A DNA stretch of 64,000 nucleotides from Actinomycetota bacterium (GTDB lineage Bacteria; Actinomycetota; Coriobacteriia; Anaerosomatales; PHET01): NCBI GenBank assembly GCA_029265315.1, contig JAJUJM010000002.1, positions 1 to 64,000 on the forward strand. Direction: 5' to 3'. The translations under genes were made by a program, and so were the position numbers. This document shows positions 44,301 through 52,764 of this stretch, one piece after another (position 1 is the stretch's first letter; every line of letters starts with the position of its first letter). A model generated the notes under the pieces. That model was given only the letters and a program-made list of their open reading frames with translations. It ran no database searches and was not told the DNA's origin.

Positions 44301-47300
44301 TCAAGCGGCCTGTTGCGTCCGGGCCGAAGCACCCTCGTCGCGCAGGAAGTCGATCCACAACGGCACGAGGTGCGGGATGAGCTCCGGCAAGTAGGTCGGC
44401 ATGAGCGAGTCCATCGTCTTCGGAAGCAGATCCGGCATGAGCGCAGCCATGTCCGCCGGCATCTCGCCGATGTAGTCCTCGACCTCGCGAATCATGTCGG
44501 GCATGACCTTGCCGAGGATGCCGGGCGCCATCGCCGGGAACATGAGCGGCATCATCTTCTCCATCATCGCAAGCCCGCCCGGTACGTGCTTCATCGCACG
44601 CATCATCGGCGCCATGCCGGCAGGCATCGCGTCCATCATCTGCGGGAAGATGCGCGTCATGAACTTCGCCATGTTCTCGGGCTGCATCAGGATGATGAAC
44701 TTCTCGAAGTAGCCCCACATGTACATGGAGAACTCGGTGGTCTCGGGGATGTCGTAACCAGCAGCCTGTGCGACGACCCGCGAGAGATCGTCGATCTTCA
44801 GCGGCAGGTCGTTCTTGATGGCGGAGTCACGAAGCTGCACCTGACAACACGGGCAAAGCGCGACGACGGTGTCTGCGCCGATGTCGACCGCCTCCTGGAG
44901 GCGGTGCTTTCCGAGGACGGGCGCGACAGGCATCTCGCCGACAAGTGTGAGCACCGAGCCGCAGCACATGCCTTCCTCGCGGTTGTGCTCCATCTCCTCG
45001 TACTCGATGCCCGGGATGGCTTTGAGCATCTCTCGCGGGGGTTCGTAGACACCTTGGGCACGACCCATGTGGCATGAGTCATGGAAGGTGACCTTCTTGC
45101 CCTCGAACGGGTCACCCTTGAGCTCCAACTTGCCCTCCGCCAACGCAGGCGCGACCAGTTCCGAGTAGTGCTTGACCTCGAACTCATACTCCTCGCCACG
45201 TTCGGCCGCGAGTTTCGCGTAGAGCTCCTTCCAGACGAGGCCGCATGCAGGACACGACGTGACGATGGTCTTGGCGCCGCGCTTACGGGCCTCGGCCACG
45301 TTGTGCTCATAGATCTCCTCGAACAGATCCCACTTGCCTGCGACCTTCATCGGGATCCCGCAGCACGCCTCGTCCTTGCCCATGTAACCCACCGAATAGC
45401 CGGAGTCCTGGAGCAGGCGGATCGACGCTTCCGCGATATCGGTCTCAACGAAGCTCGCAGTGCAGCCCGCGAAGTAGAGGATGTCTGCTCGCTCGGGGAT
45501 CTTCGCCGCGACGTCTTCCGGCACCCATGCGTCACGATGCTCGGCTTTGCCCGCCCAGATGTCACGCTCGCCACGCAGGGACGCAGCCATCATCTCGAAG
45601 GGCGGGAAGGTGCCGCGCTTCTCCTCGTTGACGAGCTTGCCGCGCATGTCCATCCAGTTGTGCTCGATAGGCAACTGGAGCTGGCAACGGGTGTTGCAGA
45701 CCTCGCACGTGGTGCACACGAGGAACGTGTCGATCGCGGTTCGGTTCCACTCCTCGCGCCCTGCCATGACCTCGCGCAGGTACGCGTACTTGCCGCGCGG
45801 CGAGTGGCTCTCCCAGCCGCGGCCGGTGTACTGCTCGCACGTCGGCACGCAGTAGCCGCACCGCGAGCAGGCATAGGCCATGAACGCGACATCACCCGGG
45901 ATGCCACGGACGTCCTTGGACAGGTCGCCGGGGCCCGCCGGGGGCTTCGCGGCGTTGGCTATGGGGCGCACGATCGGCTCGAAGACCGCAGCAGTGCCCA
46001 TGAGCAGGTCGAGCATGCCGCCTGAGCCGTAGACCTTTCCGGGATTCAGGATGCCCTTCGGGTCGACGGACGACTTGTACGCCTTGAGCGCGGCGAGACG
46101 CTTCTCCCCCAGCACACTCGGGGCCTCGCGGCGGAAGTAGAGTCCCGTGGAGTACGCCGCACCGCCGTGCTGTTTCGCGATCTTGATCACCGACAGCGAC
46201 AGCGCGAAAGCGAGGTTGAACGCGAACGAGCGCTCGTCGTGGGGGATGAAGCCCAGCAGCACGACCTTGTCGCCCTTGCCGACCATGCCCTCGAGGATGA
46301 ATGGCTGGTCGAGCTTGGCATCGATGTCAGCGAGAACCGCCGGCATCTCCGCAAGCGGGACGACGACCTCGGTCGGGACTATCGACGGGCCGATCCGCTT
46401 CAGGCGCATCGGGGCGAAGCGCTGTTCCCACTCATGCTCGGCAGCCTCGGCGTCGAGCTCGCGACCGCCCTGGGCCTCGATGATCCCGGCGAGGTTCGCA
46501 TCGATCGCTCCGCGACGAGACGCCGGGTAAGCGATGACCGCGAGGTACGCCTCGGGGATCTCGGGCTCATAGTGGGCGTGAGCCTCTTCGTACGGATGAC
46601 CATGGCGATGCGGGAGCTTCTTCTTCAATCGTGTCGATTCAGGGTTCAGGAAGGTGATCGACCAGATCGGGAGCTTCTGGGTCGAGATGGCGGAAAGGGC
46701 CGCACCCAGCTTGGCCGCCGAATCGAACGCGATCAGCCGGTGGACCTCGTCCTCAAGCGGCCGAACGCGCAACTCGATCTCAGTGATGAAGCCGGTGATG
46801 CCCTCCGCATCGGCGACGTAGGCGAGCAGCTCCTCGCCTGCGAACTCCTTGACCTCACCGGTGGGAAGCACCACTCTGGCGGATACGACGTTGTCCTTGA
46901 ACTGGCCGTATTCGTAGCTGCCGAAACCGGAACCGCCCTGCGCGAGCCAACCGCCGACGGACGAGCTGGGATAACTCGACGGATAGAGCCGCAGGGTCAC
47001 ACCCTGCTTCCGGATCTGCCGGTCGACCTGTTCCCAGACGGCGCCTGCCTGCGTGCGCACCGTGAGGCCTTCGGTGTCCACCGCCAGGACCTTGCCCCAA
47101 CCCGAAAGGTCGACGACGATCGCCCCGTCCCGCGGCAGCACCCCGCCGTAGCCGCTCGTCGCCCACCCGCGCGGCACGAGCGGCACTCCCTCGCGCTGCG
47201 CGAGCCGCACGAGTTCGACGAGTTGCTCCTCGTTGCGGGGACGGACCACCGCCCCTGCGGTACCCGCGGGCACGAACGGTGCGACGAGGCTCGGCATGGC

Positions 47301-47408
47301 CCCGATGTCGAACGAATACATCTTCCGTTCGACCCGTGTGGTCCTCACGCGGTCCTCGCCACAGATCTCACGCAGTGAACGCTCGACGTGCTGACTGACA
47401 GCTCCCAT
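44301..47408 (-). CDS. FAD-linked oxidase fused to Fe-S/CCG protein, Met-rich tail
   Basis: The 1035-residue protein combines GlcD/D-lactate dehydrogenase-like and GlpC/HdrD-like modules. Residues about 40-220 are a PCMH FAD domain (REGVPLVPRGWATSGYGG, SSVGGWLAQGGSGFGSYEYG), followed by the FAD oxidase C domain. Two Cys clusters follow: CSRCGYCVPTC and CTTCEVCNTRC. Two CCG motifs (EACCGIP and GMCCGSV) lie in the HdrD-like part. The substrate is probably a 2-hydroxy acid, with electrons going to the Fe-S module. Residues 901-1035 are an extra Met-rich tail. It has a start behind GGAAGGAAG, and two operator-like repeats upstream. Confidence 0.87.
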   Translation of the reverse strand: MGAVSQHVERSLREICGEDRVRTTRVERKMYSFDIGAMPSLVAPFVPAGTAGAVVRPRNEEQLVELVRLAQREGVPLVPRGWATSGYGGVLPRDGAIVVDLSGWGKVLAVDTEGLTVRTQAGAVWEQVDRQIRKQGVTLRLYPSSYPSSSVGGWLAQGGSGFGSYEYGQFKDNVVSARVVLPTGEVKEFAGEELLAYVADAEGITGFITEIELRVRPLEDEVHRLIAFDSAAKLGAALSAISTQKLPIWSITFLNPESTRLKKKLPHRHGHPYEEAHAHYEPEIPEAYLAVIAYPASRRGAIDANLAGIIEAQGGRELDAEAAEHEWEQRFAPMRLKRIGPSIVPTEVVVPLAEMPAVLADIDAKLDQPFILEGMVGKGDKVVLLGFIPHDERSFAFNLAFALSLSVIKIAKQHGGAAYSTGLYFRREAPSVLGEKRLAALKAYKSSVDPKGILNPGKVYGSGGMLDLLMGTAAVFEPIVRPIANAAKPPAGPGDLSKDVRGIPGDVAFMAYACSRCGYCVPTCEQYTGRGWESHSPRGKYAYLREVMAGREEWNRTAIDTFLVCTTCEVCNTRCQLQLPIEHNWMDMRGKLVNEEKRGTFPPFEMMAASLRGERDIWAGKAEHRDAWVPEDVAAKIPERADILYFAGCTASFVETDIAEASIRLLQDSGYSVGYMGKDEACCGIPMKVAGKWDLFEEIYEHNVAEARKRGAKTIVTSCPACGLVWKELYAKLAAERGEEYEFEVKHYSELVAPALAEGKLELKGDPFEGKKVTFHDSCHMGRAQGVYEPPREMLKAIPGIEYEEMEHNREEGMCCGSVLTLVGEMPVAPVLGKHRLQEAVDIGADTVVALCPCCQVQLRDSAIKNDLPLKIDDLSRVVAQAAGYDIPETTEFSMYMWGYFEKFIILMQPENMAKFMTRIFPQMMDAMPAGMAPMMRAMKHVPGGLAMMEKMMPLMFPAMAPGILGKVMPDMIREVEDYIGEMPADMAALMPDLLPKTMDSLMPTYLPELIPHLVPLWIDFLRDEGASARTQQAA

Positions 47409-47459
47409 GACAGGTATCGCTTCCTTCCATATGCTCCAGGCGAACCGGCGTTCGGCATG

Positions 47460-47501
47460 ATGCCCCTAGGGGTATGTGAGCATGATACCCCCCTCGGTAT
47501 C
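47460..47501 (-). promoter_or_regulatory. Two CsoR/DUF156-like operator repeats
   Basis: Site 1 (47460-47475) reads ATGCCCCTAGGGGTAT: CCCCTAGGGG is a perfect palindrome and the outer bases also pair except one. Site 2 (47484-47501) is GATACC-N6-GGTATC. Both resemble ATACCCC-N-GGGGTAT sites bound by CsoR/CstR/FrmR-type repressors. Their centres are 25 bp apart. No such regulator gene is in the window. Confidence 0.6.
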
Positions 47502-47512
47502 TTCGGTGTCAA
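47482..47512 (-). promoter_or_regulatory. 19-bp-spaced promoter of the FAD/Fe-S gene
   Basis: On the minus strand a consensus TTGACA (47512-47507) and TATCAT (47487-47482) are 19 bp apart. Operator site 2 overlaps the spacer and -10. Site 1 falls on the expected start point near 47475. The leader would be about 67 nt. Confidence 0.65.
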
Positions 47513-47590
47513 TACTCATTCAGGATTCCAATCGACCCCCCACCGGTGTCGCGTGGTACCATGCGACCCCGGGAGCCAGAAGGAGGCGGC

Positions 47591-48289
47591 GTGATCGAAG
47601 CCGTACTGTTCGACCTCGACGGAACCCTGCTCGACATCGACCTGCAGGTGTTCCTGCGCGAGTACTTCGATGCTTTGGGGCCCGCCTTGAGCGGGGTCCT
47701 CGGTGTCCCGACCGACGCGGTCCTCGATGCCGTCATGCAGGCGACCGCGGCGATGTGCGCGCCGCATGAGGGACAGACGAACATGTCGGTGTTCAACGAG
47801 GCGTTCACCGCAGCCACTGGTACACGCATCGACGCTCCGGATGTGCTCGACGCGATCGAGACCTTCTATCGCGTGACGTTCCCTTCACTGCGCTCCACGC
47901 ACGGACCCCGTCCGGGGGCCGAGGAGTGCGTGGCGACCGCACGGGCACTGGGGCTGCGCACAGCGCTCGCCACGAACCCGATATTCCCACGAGTGGCGAT
48001 AGTGGAACGCCTGAGATGGGCGGGGCTTGAGACCGGATCGTTCGACCACCTGACCTCGTACGAGACATCCGAGGCCTGCAAACCGCTTCCCCGCTACTTC
48101 CGGCAGATCGCCGAGGACCTCGGGGTCCCAGCGGAGTCCTGCCTGATGGTGGGCGACGACCCCATTCTTGACATGGCCGCCGCTGACGTCGGCATGCAGA
48201 CCTTCTACGTGGGAGATGCCCCCGGCGTCAGTTCCCGCTGGACCGGATCACTCGCGGATCTCAGCGGACTTCTGACTCGCATAGTCTGA
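47591..48289 (+). CDS. HAD-superfamily hydrolase
   Basis: The 232-residue protein has HAD motif I DLDGTLLDID (8-17), a Thr/Asn motif II (LATNPIF), Lys in SEACKPLPRYF, and motif IV LMVGDDPILDM. These indicate a small-molecule phosphatase with an alpha-helical cap. The substrate is not readable. The GTG at 47591 has AGGAGG 5 nt upstream. It is divergent from the FAD/Fe-S gene and could share its regulatory region. Confidence 0.87.
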   Translation: MIEAVLFDLDGTLLDIDLQVFLREYFDALGPALSGVLGVPTDAVLDAVMQATAAMCAPHEGQTNMSVFNEAFTAATGTRIDAPDVLDAIETFYRVTFPSLRSTHGPRPGAEECVATARALGLRTALATNPIFPRVAIVERLRWAGLETGSFDHLTSYETSEACKPLPRYFRQIAEDLGVPAESCLMVGDDPILDMAAADVGMQTFYVGDAPGVSSRWTGSLADLSGLLTRIV

Positions 48290-48553
48290 GGGTTTGGTGC
48301 CTTTCGGTCTCACGAAGGCCACCCACGCGCCGTCCGATCGCCGAGCGTAGCTGAACTCGAAATGGCCTCGGGTCTCGCGACGCAGGTCGATCTGGTAACC
48401 GAGACCGGCCGGTTCGTGATCGCACACGAGCACCAACTGGTCGGTCGACCCGATCTCAAGCAACTTGTCGACGATCGCGAACACCATCGCACGACGCAGC
48501 GCCGGATCGAACGTCCGGATGTCCACGACTATGTCGCCGCGATGCTTGGGCAC
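48248..48553 (-). CDS. DUF2249 domain protein
   Basis: The 101-residue protein has the DUF2249 order: VVDIRTFDPALRRAMVFAIV, then LVLVCDHEPAGLGYQIDLRR and GHFEFSYARRSDGAWVAFVR. The HEP motif is the family signature. Function is unknown; relatives occur near hemerythrin, cupredoxin and denitrification genes. The GTG start has AAGGGGTGAGGG before it. Its 3' end overlaps the convergent HAD gene by 42 bp. Confidence 0.82.
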   Translation of the reverse strand: MPKHRGDIVVDIRTFDPALRRAMVFAIVDKLLEIGSTDQLVLVCDHEPAGLGYQIDLRRETRGHFEFSYARRSDGAWVAFVRPKGTKPSDYASQKSAEIRE

Positions 48554-49110
48554 GCGCCCTCACCCCTTGTGCGACGGCCCCCCTGCTGCCGGAAAGACCC
48601 ATGCCGGTGGTCTTTCGCCTCGAAGCCCTCATTCACTGCAAGCATAACGCATCCGGCGCGCTGCGATCAGCAGACGAGCGTGCCAAGAGATATCGCAAGA
48701 GAGTCGTGGGCACCCGTCCTCGACGCAACGTGTAGAATAGCGTCCAGACGGGCGGGAGGGGTCGCTCAGGCCACCGTCGTCCATCCGGCGGACCGTTAGT
48801 CGACCAACGAGGGGGTCGCGAGGTCTTGGCTTCTTCGGGCAGAAGCGTTTGACGCGCAGACGACCGGGGCCGTGCGCCCCAACTCGCACCAACCTCTGAC
48901 CACACAGCAGTTCAGGCGAACCCCGTGCGATGGCGCGCATCCGCGCCGACGTGCGGTCTTCGCGTTTCCAAACGAACCTGGGTCTCTGTGAAAGGGGGGG
49001 TGCCTGCCTGGTGACAAGGGTCGCGGAGGCCGCCGGGGCCGTCTGGTCCGCGCACCCTGCTGACCGTACCCATCGAATCCGAACGGAACGAACACAAGGA
49101 GGTGTATGGC
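48554..49110 (+). other. 557-bp gene-free region upstream of the hydrogenase operon
   Basis: The region separates the DUF2249 gene from the hydrogenase small subunit. I see no supportable gene, tRNA (including no tRNA-Sec), or known riboswitch. TAGAAT at 48733-48738 could be a -10, but no -35 is placed at 16-18 bp. A small hairpin CTTCT-N6-AGAAG lies near 48830-48845. A purine run (AAAGGGGGGG) and AAGGAGG precede the operon. It may hold a long 5' leader. Confidence 0.5.
48592..48616. repeat. 8-bp perfect inverted repeat in the DUF2249 leader
   Basis: GAAAGACC-N9-GGTCTTTC lies 39-63 nt before the DUF2249 start. It could be an operator or an RNA hairpin in the leader. No family is recognised. 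Confidence 0.45.
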
Positions 49111-50313
49111 ATGGCGCATGAGGATCGAGCGTTCTACGACCAGCTCGCGGAACGCGGCGTGACCCGCCGCGGTTTCCTCAAGTTCTGCGGGTCGGTCGCG
49201 GCGATGCTGGGACTGTCCGAGACGATGGCACCGACCATCGCCGGCGCGGTCGAGGCCGCCGCGGGCTCGAAACTCTACCCCGCCGTATGGTTGAACGGCG
49301 GCGCATGCACGGGCTGCACCGAGTCCGCGGCTCAGTCCACGTACCCGGACATCGCGCAGATCGTGCTCGACATCCTGTCTCTGAACTACATCGAGACGGT
49401 GATGATGGCCACCGGCGAAGATGCCGACAAGGCGCTCTACCAGACCGCCGAGGCCAACGCTGGCAAGTTCATCATGATCTACGAGGGCACCGTCATGACG
49501 GGACTCGAGGGCAACACCCTGCGCGTCGCCGGCAAGACGGGGCTGCAGTTCATCGACGAGATCGCGCCCAAGGCCGCCGCTGTCGTCGCGGTGGGTTCGT
49601 GTGCGGTCGACGGAGGCTGGGTCAAGGCGGCGCCGAATCCTGCAGGCGGCACCGGCATCTCGATGTACCTCAAAGAGAAGGGCATCGCGACCCCCGTCAT
49701 CAACCTGCCCACGTGCCCCGTGAACCCGGAGTGGATCGTCGCCATCGTCATCGACGCGCTGCTGCTCGGTGGCATCGACGAGAACGGCAAGGTCACTGAG
49801 GGTCTCGTCTCCAAGCTCGACCAGTTCGGTCGCCCGAGCTTCATCTTCGGACAGACCATCCACGACAACTGCCCGCGCCGCGGTCACTTCGAGAATGGCG
49901 AGTTCGTCTACCAGTTCGGGTCGCCCGAAGAGGCGAAGGGGTACTGCCTGTACCCTGTCGGCTGCAAGGGCCCGCAGACCCAGACCAACTGCCCCATCGT
50001 GCGGTGGAACAACCAGACCAGCTGGTGCGTCGAGTCCGGCGCCCCCTGTATCGGTTGCGGCAACTTCAACTGGGTCGACAACGGCGCCCCGTTCCTTGGC
50101 CGCATGCGCAAGATCGGCATCGGATCGGTCGGCGCGCAAGGCGGCGGCTGGGAGCCCGGAGTGCTCGGCGCCATCGCCGGCGGCGCCGTCGTGGGCGCGC
50201 TTGCCGTGCACGGCGTCGGCATGAAGGCGGCCGGTCGCATCGGCGAAGGCCCGGCCACCGAGCCCATGAAGGAGTACGACGCGAAGCGAGCGAAGAAGGG
50301 AGGGGGTAACTAG
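49111..50313 (+). CDS. hyaA: Group-1 hydrogenase small subunit, Tat-exported, [NiFeSe]-type
   Basis: The 400-residue protein carries the Fe-S relay of the membrane-bound hydrogenase. It has a Tat signal VTRRGFLKFCG (Arg19-Arg20), the proximal-cluster motif GGACTGCTES (Cys66, Cys69), and a late Cys-rich region. In that region the medial cluster ligands are Cys294, Cys306, Cys313 and Cys316. Cys306 replaces the Pro of ordinary [NiFe] enzymes, predicting [4Fe-4S], as in [NiFeSe] hydrogenases. A hydrophobic C-terminal anchor follows (about 348-373). The ATG at 49111 has AAGGAGG 8 nt upstream. Its stop overlaps the large-subunit start by 1 nt. Confidence 0.95.
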   Translation: MAHEDRAFYDQLAERGVTRRGFLKFCGSVAAMLGLSETMAPTIAGAVEAAAGSKLYPAVWLNGGACTGCTESAAQSTYPDIAQIVLDILSLNYIETVMMATGEDADKALYQTAEANAGKFIMIYEGTVMTGLEGNTLRVAGKTGLQFIDEIAPKAAAVVAVGSCAVDGGWVKAAPNPAGGTGISMYLKEKGIATPVINLPTCPVNPEWIVAIVIDALLLGGIDENGKVTEGLVSKLDQFGRPSFIFGQTIHDNCPRRGHFENGEFVYQFGSPEEAKGYCLYPVGCKGPQTQTNCPIVRWNNQTSWCVESGAPCIGCGNFNWVDNGAPFLGRMRKIGIGSVGAQGGGWEPGVLGAIAGGAVVGALAVHGVGMKAAGRIGEGPATEPMKEYDAKRAKKGGGN

Positions 50314-51968
50314 TGGCTGAGAACATCGTCATCGATCCCGTCACGCGCATCGAAGGACACCTTCGTGTCGAGTGCGCGGTCGAGGGTGGCGTCATCACCG
50401 ACGCTTGGGTCTCCGGCGGTCTGTACCGCGGCATGGAGACCGTGCTCAAGGGCCGCCAGCCCGCCGACGCCTTCTACGTCGCTCAGCGCATCTGTGGCGT
50501 CTGTCCGATCTCGCACGGCCACGCGGCGACCATGTCGGCCGAGTCGGCACTGAACGTGACCATCCCCGCAGGGGCGCGTCTCGTCCGTAACCTCATCGAG
50601 GCAGGCGAGTTCCTGCACAGCCACATCCTGTGGTTCTACACGCTCGCCGCACTCGACTACGTCGACCCGGCCAAGGCTCTGGAGGCCGACATCGCTGAGA
50701 CCTACGCGCTCGCACAGGCCGCCGGGACCTCCACGGCCAATTTCGGCGCGGTCCAAGCCAAGGTGAAGGCGCTCGTCGAGGGTGGCCAGCTGTCCATCTT
50801 CACGAATGGCTGGCTGGGACACCCGGGCTACGCCCAGGACATGCCCGCAGAGCTGCACCTGATCGCCGTGGCTCACTACCTCGAAGCGCTCGAGATGCAG
50901 GCCGAGGCATCGCGGGTCATCGCGATCATGGGCGGCAAGTTCCCCCACTTCATGACGTCGGTCCCTGGGGGCACCACCTGGGTGCCGACCGAGGAGAAAC
51001 TCGACGACGTGCTCTTCCGCCTGCTACGCATCCGCGACTGGATCAAGAACACCATGATCCCGGACACGCTCGCGATCGCTCCCTACTACGCGGGCGCGCT
51101 GGAGTACGGCAAGGGCACGGGCAACTTCCTCGCTTGGGGCGTGTTCAACAGCGAGTCCATGGAGATGGTGGACCGCTACCTGCCCAACGGCGTGATCTTC
51201 TCAGCTCAGGGCCTGAAGGTCGAGGACGCCACCCCAGACAAGGTGCTCGAGTATGTGGAGCACTCCTGGTACAAGTCCGACAGCGGCTTGAACCCCCAGG
51301 AGGGCAAGACCCAGGCGGTCGACACGTTCCCCGGCTACGACGTCAACGCCAAGTACTCGTGGGCGAAGGCGCCTCGCTACGATGGCAAGGCCGTCGAGGT
51401 GGGCCCCTTGGCCCGCATGCTCGTGGCGTACCTGCGCGGTGTGGCCCCTGTCAAGTCGATCGTCGACACCGCACTCACCGCTCTGGGTGCGGCCGGCAAG
51501 CCCGAGGTCCTCGTCTCGCTGCTGGGTCGTGTCGCGGCCCGCAACCTCGAGGCAGCGGTCGTCGCCGACTGGGCCATCGAGTGGGTCAACGAGCTCATCG
51601 CCGCCGCGAAGGAAGGCGGCGTGGAGTTCTACACGCCAATCGAGCAGAACGCCGGCAAGGGCGCCGGTCTCTGGGAAGCTCCTCGTGGTGCGCTTGGCCA
51701 CTTCATGAATGTCGAGGGCGGACTCATCGCCAACTACCAGGTGGTCACCCCCTCGACGTGGGACATCAGCCCGCGCGACGCCGACGGCGTACGCGGCGCG
51801 ATGGAAGAGGCGCTCATCGGCGCCCCTGTGCTCGATGTGGAGCGACCCATCGAGGCCGCGCGCATCGCCCGCAGCTTCGATCCTTGAATCGGGTGCGGCG
51901 TTCACGTGACTGAACGCAAGACGGGCAAGACCGGAACCGTGTACACGCGTCAGTGGGGGGTGAGGTAG
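50313..51968 (+). CDS. hyaB: [NiFeSe] hydrogenase large subunit with in-frame UGA (Sec525)
   Basis: This is the catalytic subunit of the membrane-bound hydrogenase. Residues 1-524 are a normal group-1 large subunit with Cys61/Cys64 in RICGVCPISH. An ordinary frame call ends at TGA (51885-51887) right after RSFDP. The TGA stands exactly at the first Cys of the DPCxxCxxH motif. Read as Sec525, the frame goes on Ile-Gly-Cys528-Gly-Val-His531, then 20 residues to TAG at 51966-51968, which abuts the next ATG. The tail fits the peptide removed after His by a maturation protease; such a gene lies at 54151. A SECIS-like hairpin begins 11 nt after the TGA. The GTG start follows GGGAGGGGG. Confidence 0.9.
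51898..51917 (+). promoter_or_regulatory. Bacterial SECIS-like stem-loop
   Basis: GCGTTCA and TGAACGC pair perfectly (7 bp) around the 6-nt loop CGTGAC. The stem starts 11 nt and the loop 18 nt after the UGA. The second loop base is G, followed by U. This fits the bacterial SECIS geometry known from E. coli fdhF, where SelB binds just downstream of the UGA. It is inside the coding sequence. Confidence 0.82.
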
Positions 51969-52628
51969 ATGGCCCACAAACTCTACCGTGAGGCACACCC
52001 CATGCCCTTCGTCCTGACTCACTGGATCAACCTGCTCGCGATGTTCTTCCTGACGCTGTCCGGCTTCTACATCCACTTCCCCATCTTCCCGGGGTTCATG
52101 GGTGTGGCGCGCGGTACACACTTCTTCTGGATGTTCGTGCTGATCATCAACCTGACGCTGCGCATCGTGCTGGCGTTCGTGGTCAAATCGGCGAACATGC
52201 CTGACACACGCGAGGTGGACCTCGACATCAAGAACTGGCTGCCTCAGGCCGCCAACCGGCACCAGATGATCCCGTGGATCAAGTACTACCTGTTCCTGAA
52301 GAAGGACCATCCCATCTCGGCGAAGTACGGCGTCCTGCAGAAGATCGCCTACCTCGCGACGATCCCGATGACGTTCGCGGCGGCTTACACGGGCTTCTGC
52401 CTGTGGGGGCCGACTTCGGACTGGGGCTTCTTCCTCGCAGGAACCACGTGGGTCGCTGACCTGTTCAACGCGGGCGGCGGCGCGAGCCTGATGCCGATGC
52501 GGATCCTCCACTACTGGATCATGTGGGTCATCCTGATCTTCACGGCCGCCCACGTATACCTTGCGAACATCTACAACTTCGCTCCGTCGAAGATGATCTT
52601 CGCGTGGAAGGAGTCGGGCGACCACTAG
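51969..52628 (+). CDS. hyaC: Hydrogenase b-type cytochrome subunit
   Basis: The 219-residue membrane protein anchors the hydrogenase and passes electrons from the small subunit to quinone. It has about four helices, at roughly 14-36, 48-70, 117-142 and 173-197. Candidate heme His lie in FVLTHWINLL (His18), RGTHFFWM, RILHYWIMW and FTAAHVYLAN. The ATG touches the TAG of the large subunit and has GGGGTGAGG upstream. Confidence 0.93.
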   Translation: MAHKLYREAHPMPFVLTHWINLLAMFFLTLSGFYIHFPIFPGFMGVARGTHFFWMFVLIINLTLRIVLAFVVKSANMPDTREVDLDIKNWLPQAANRHQMIPWIKYYLFLKKDHPISAKYGVLQKIAYLATIPMTFAAAYTGFCLWGPTSDWGFFLAGTTWVADLFNAGGGASLMPMRILHYWIMWVILIFTAAHVYLANIYNFAPSKMIFAWKESGDH

Positions 52629-52662
52629 GTCAACAGTCACACCGACAACGTCTTCGTGCATC

Positions 52663-52692
52663 GAGGGCCCCGGCGGATTCGCCGGGGCCCTC
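52663..52692 (+). terminator. Strong terminator after the hydrogenase operon
   Basis: A perfect 13-bp stem (GAGGGCCCCGGCG/CGCCGGGGCCCTC) with a GATT loop lies 34 nt after the cytochrome stop. It has no U-tract. It separates hyaABC from the HemN-like and protease genes. Confidence 0.8.
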
Positions 52693-52764
52693 ATGCGTGC
52701 CGCTCGCTTCTCAACCTGTTCAGGCCCGTTGCAGGACATCCGTCCATCGACCTCGAATGCAGTC

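Noticed and set aside
46167-47378. 403-codon plus-strand frame opposite the FAD/Fe-S gene
   Set aside because: It mirrors the FAD domain codons and has no start signal or family resemblance.
48850-48880. TTGACG near 48850 as a -35 for the hydrogenase operon
   Set aside because: No acceptable -10 lies 16-18 bp downstream; the sequence there is GC-rich.
48554-49110. tRNA-Sec or known riboswitch near the selenoprotein operon
   Set aside because: No GGTTCGANTCC-type T arm, no UCA anticodon loop on either strand, and no conserved riboswitch core that I could place.
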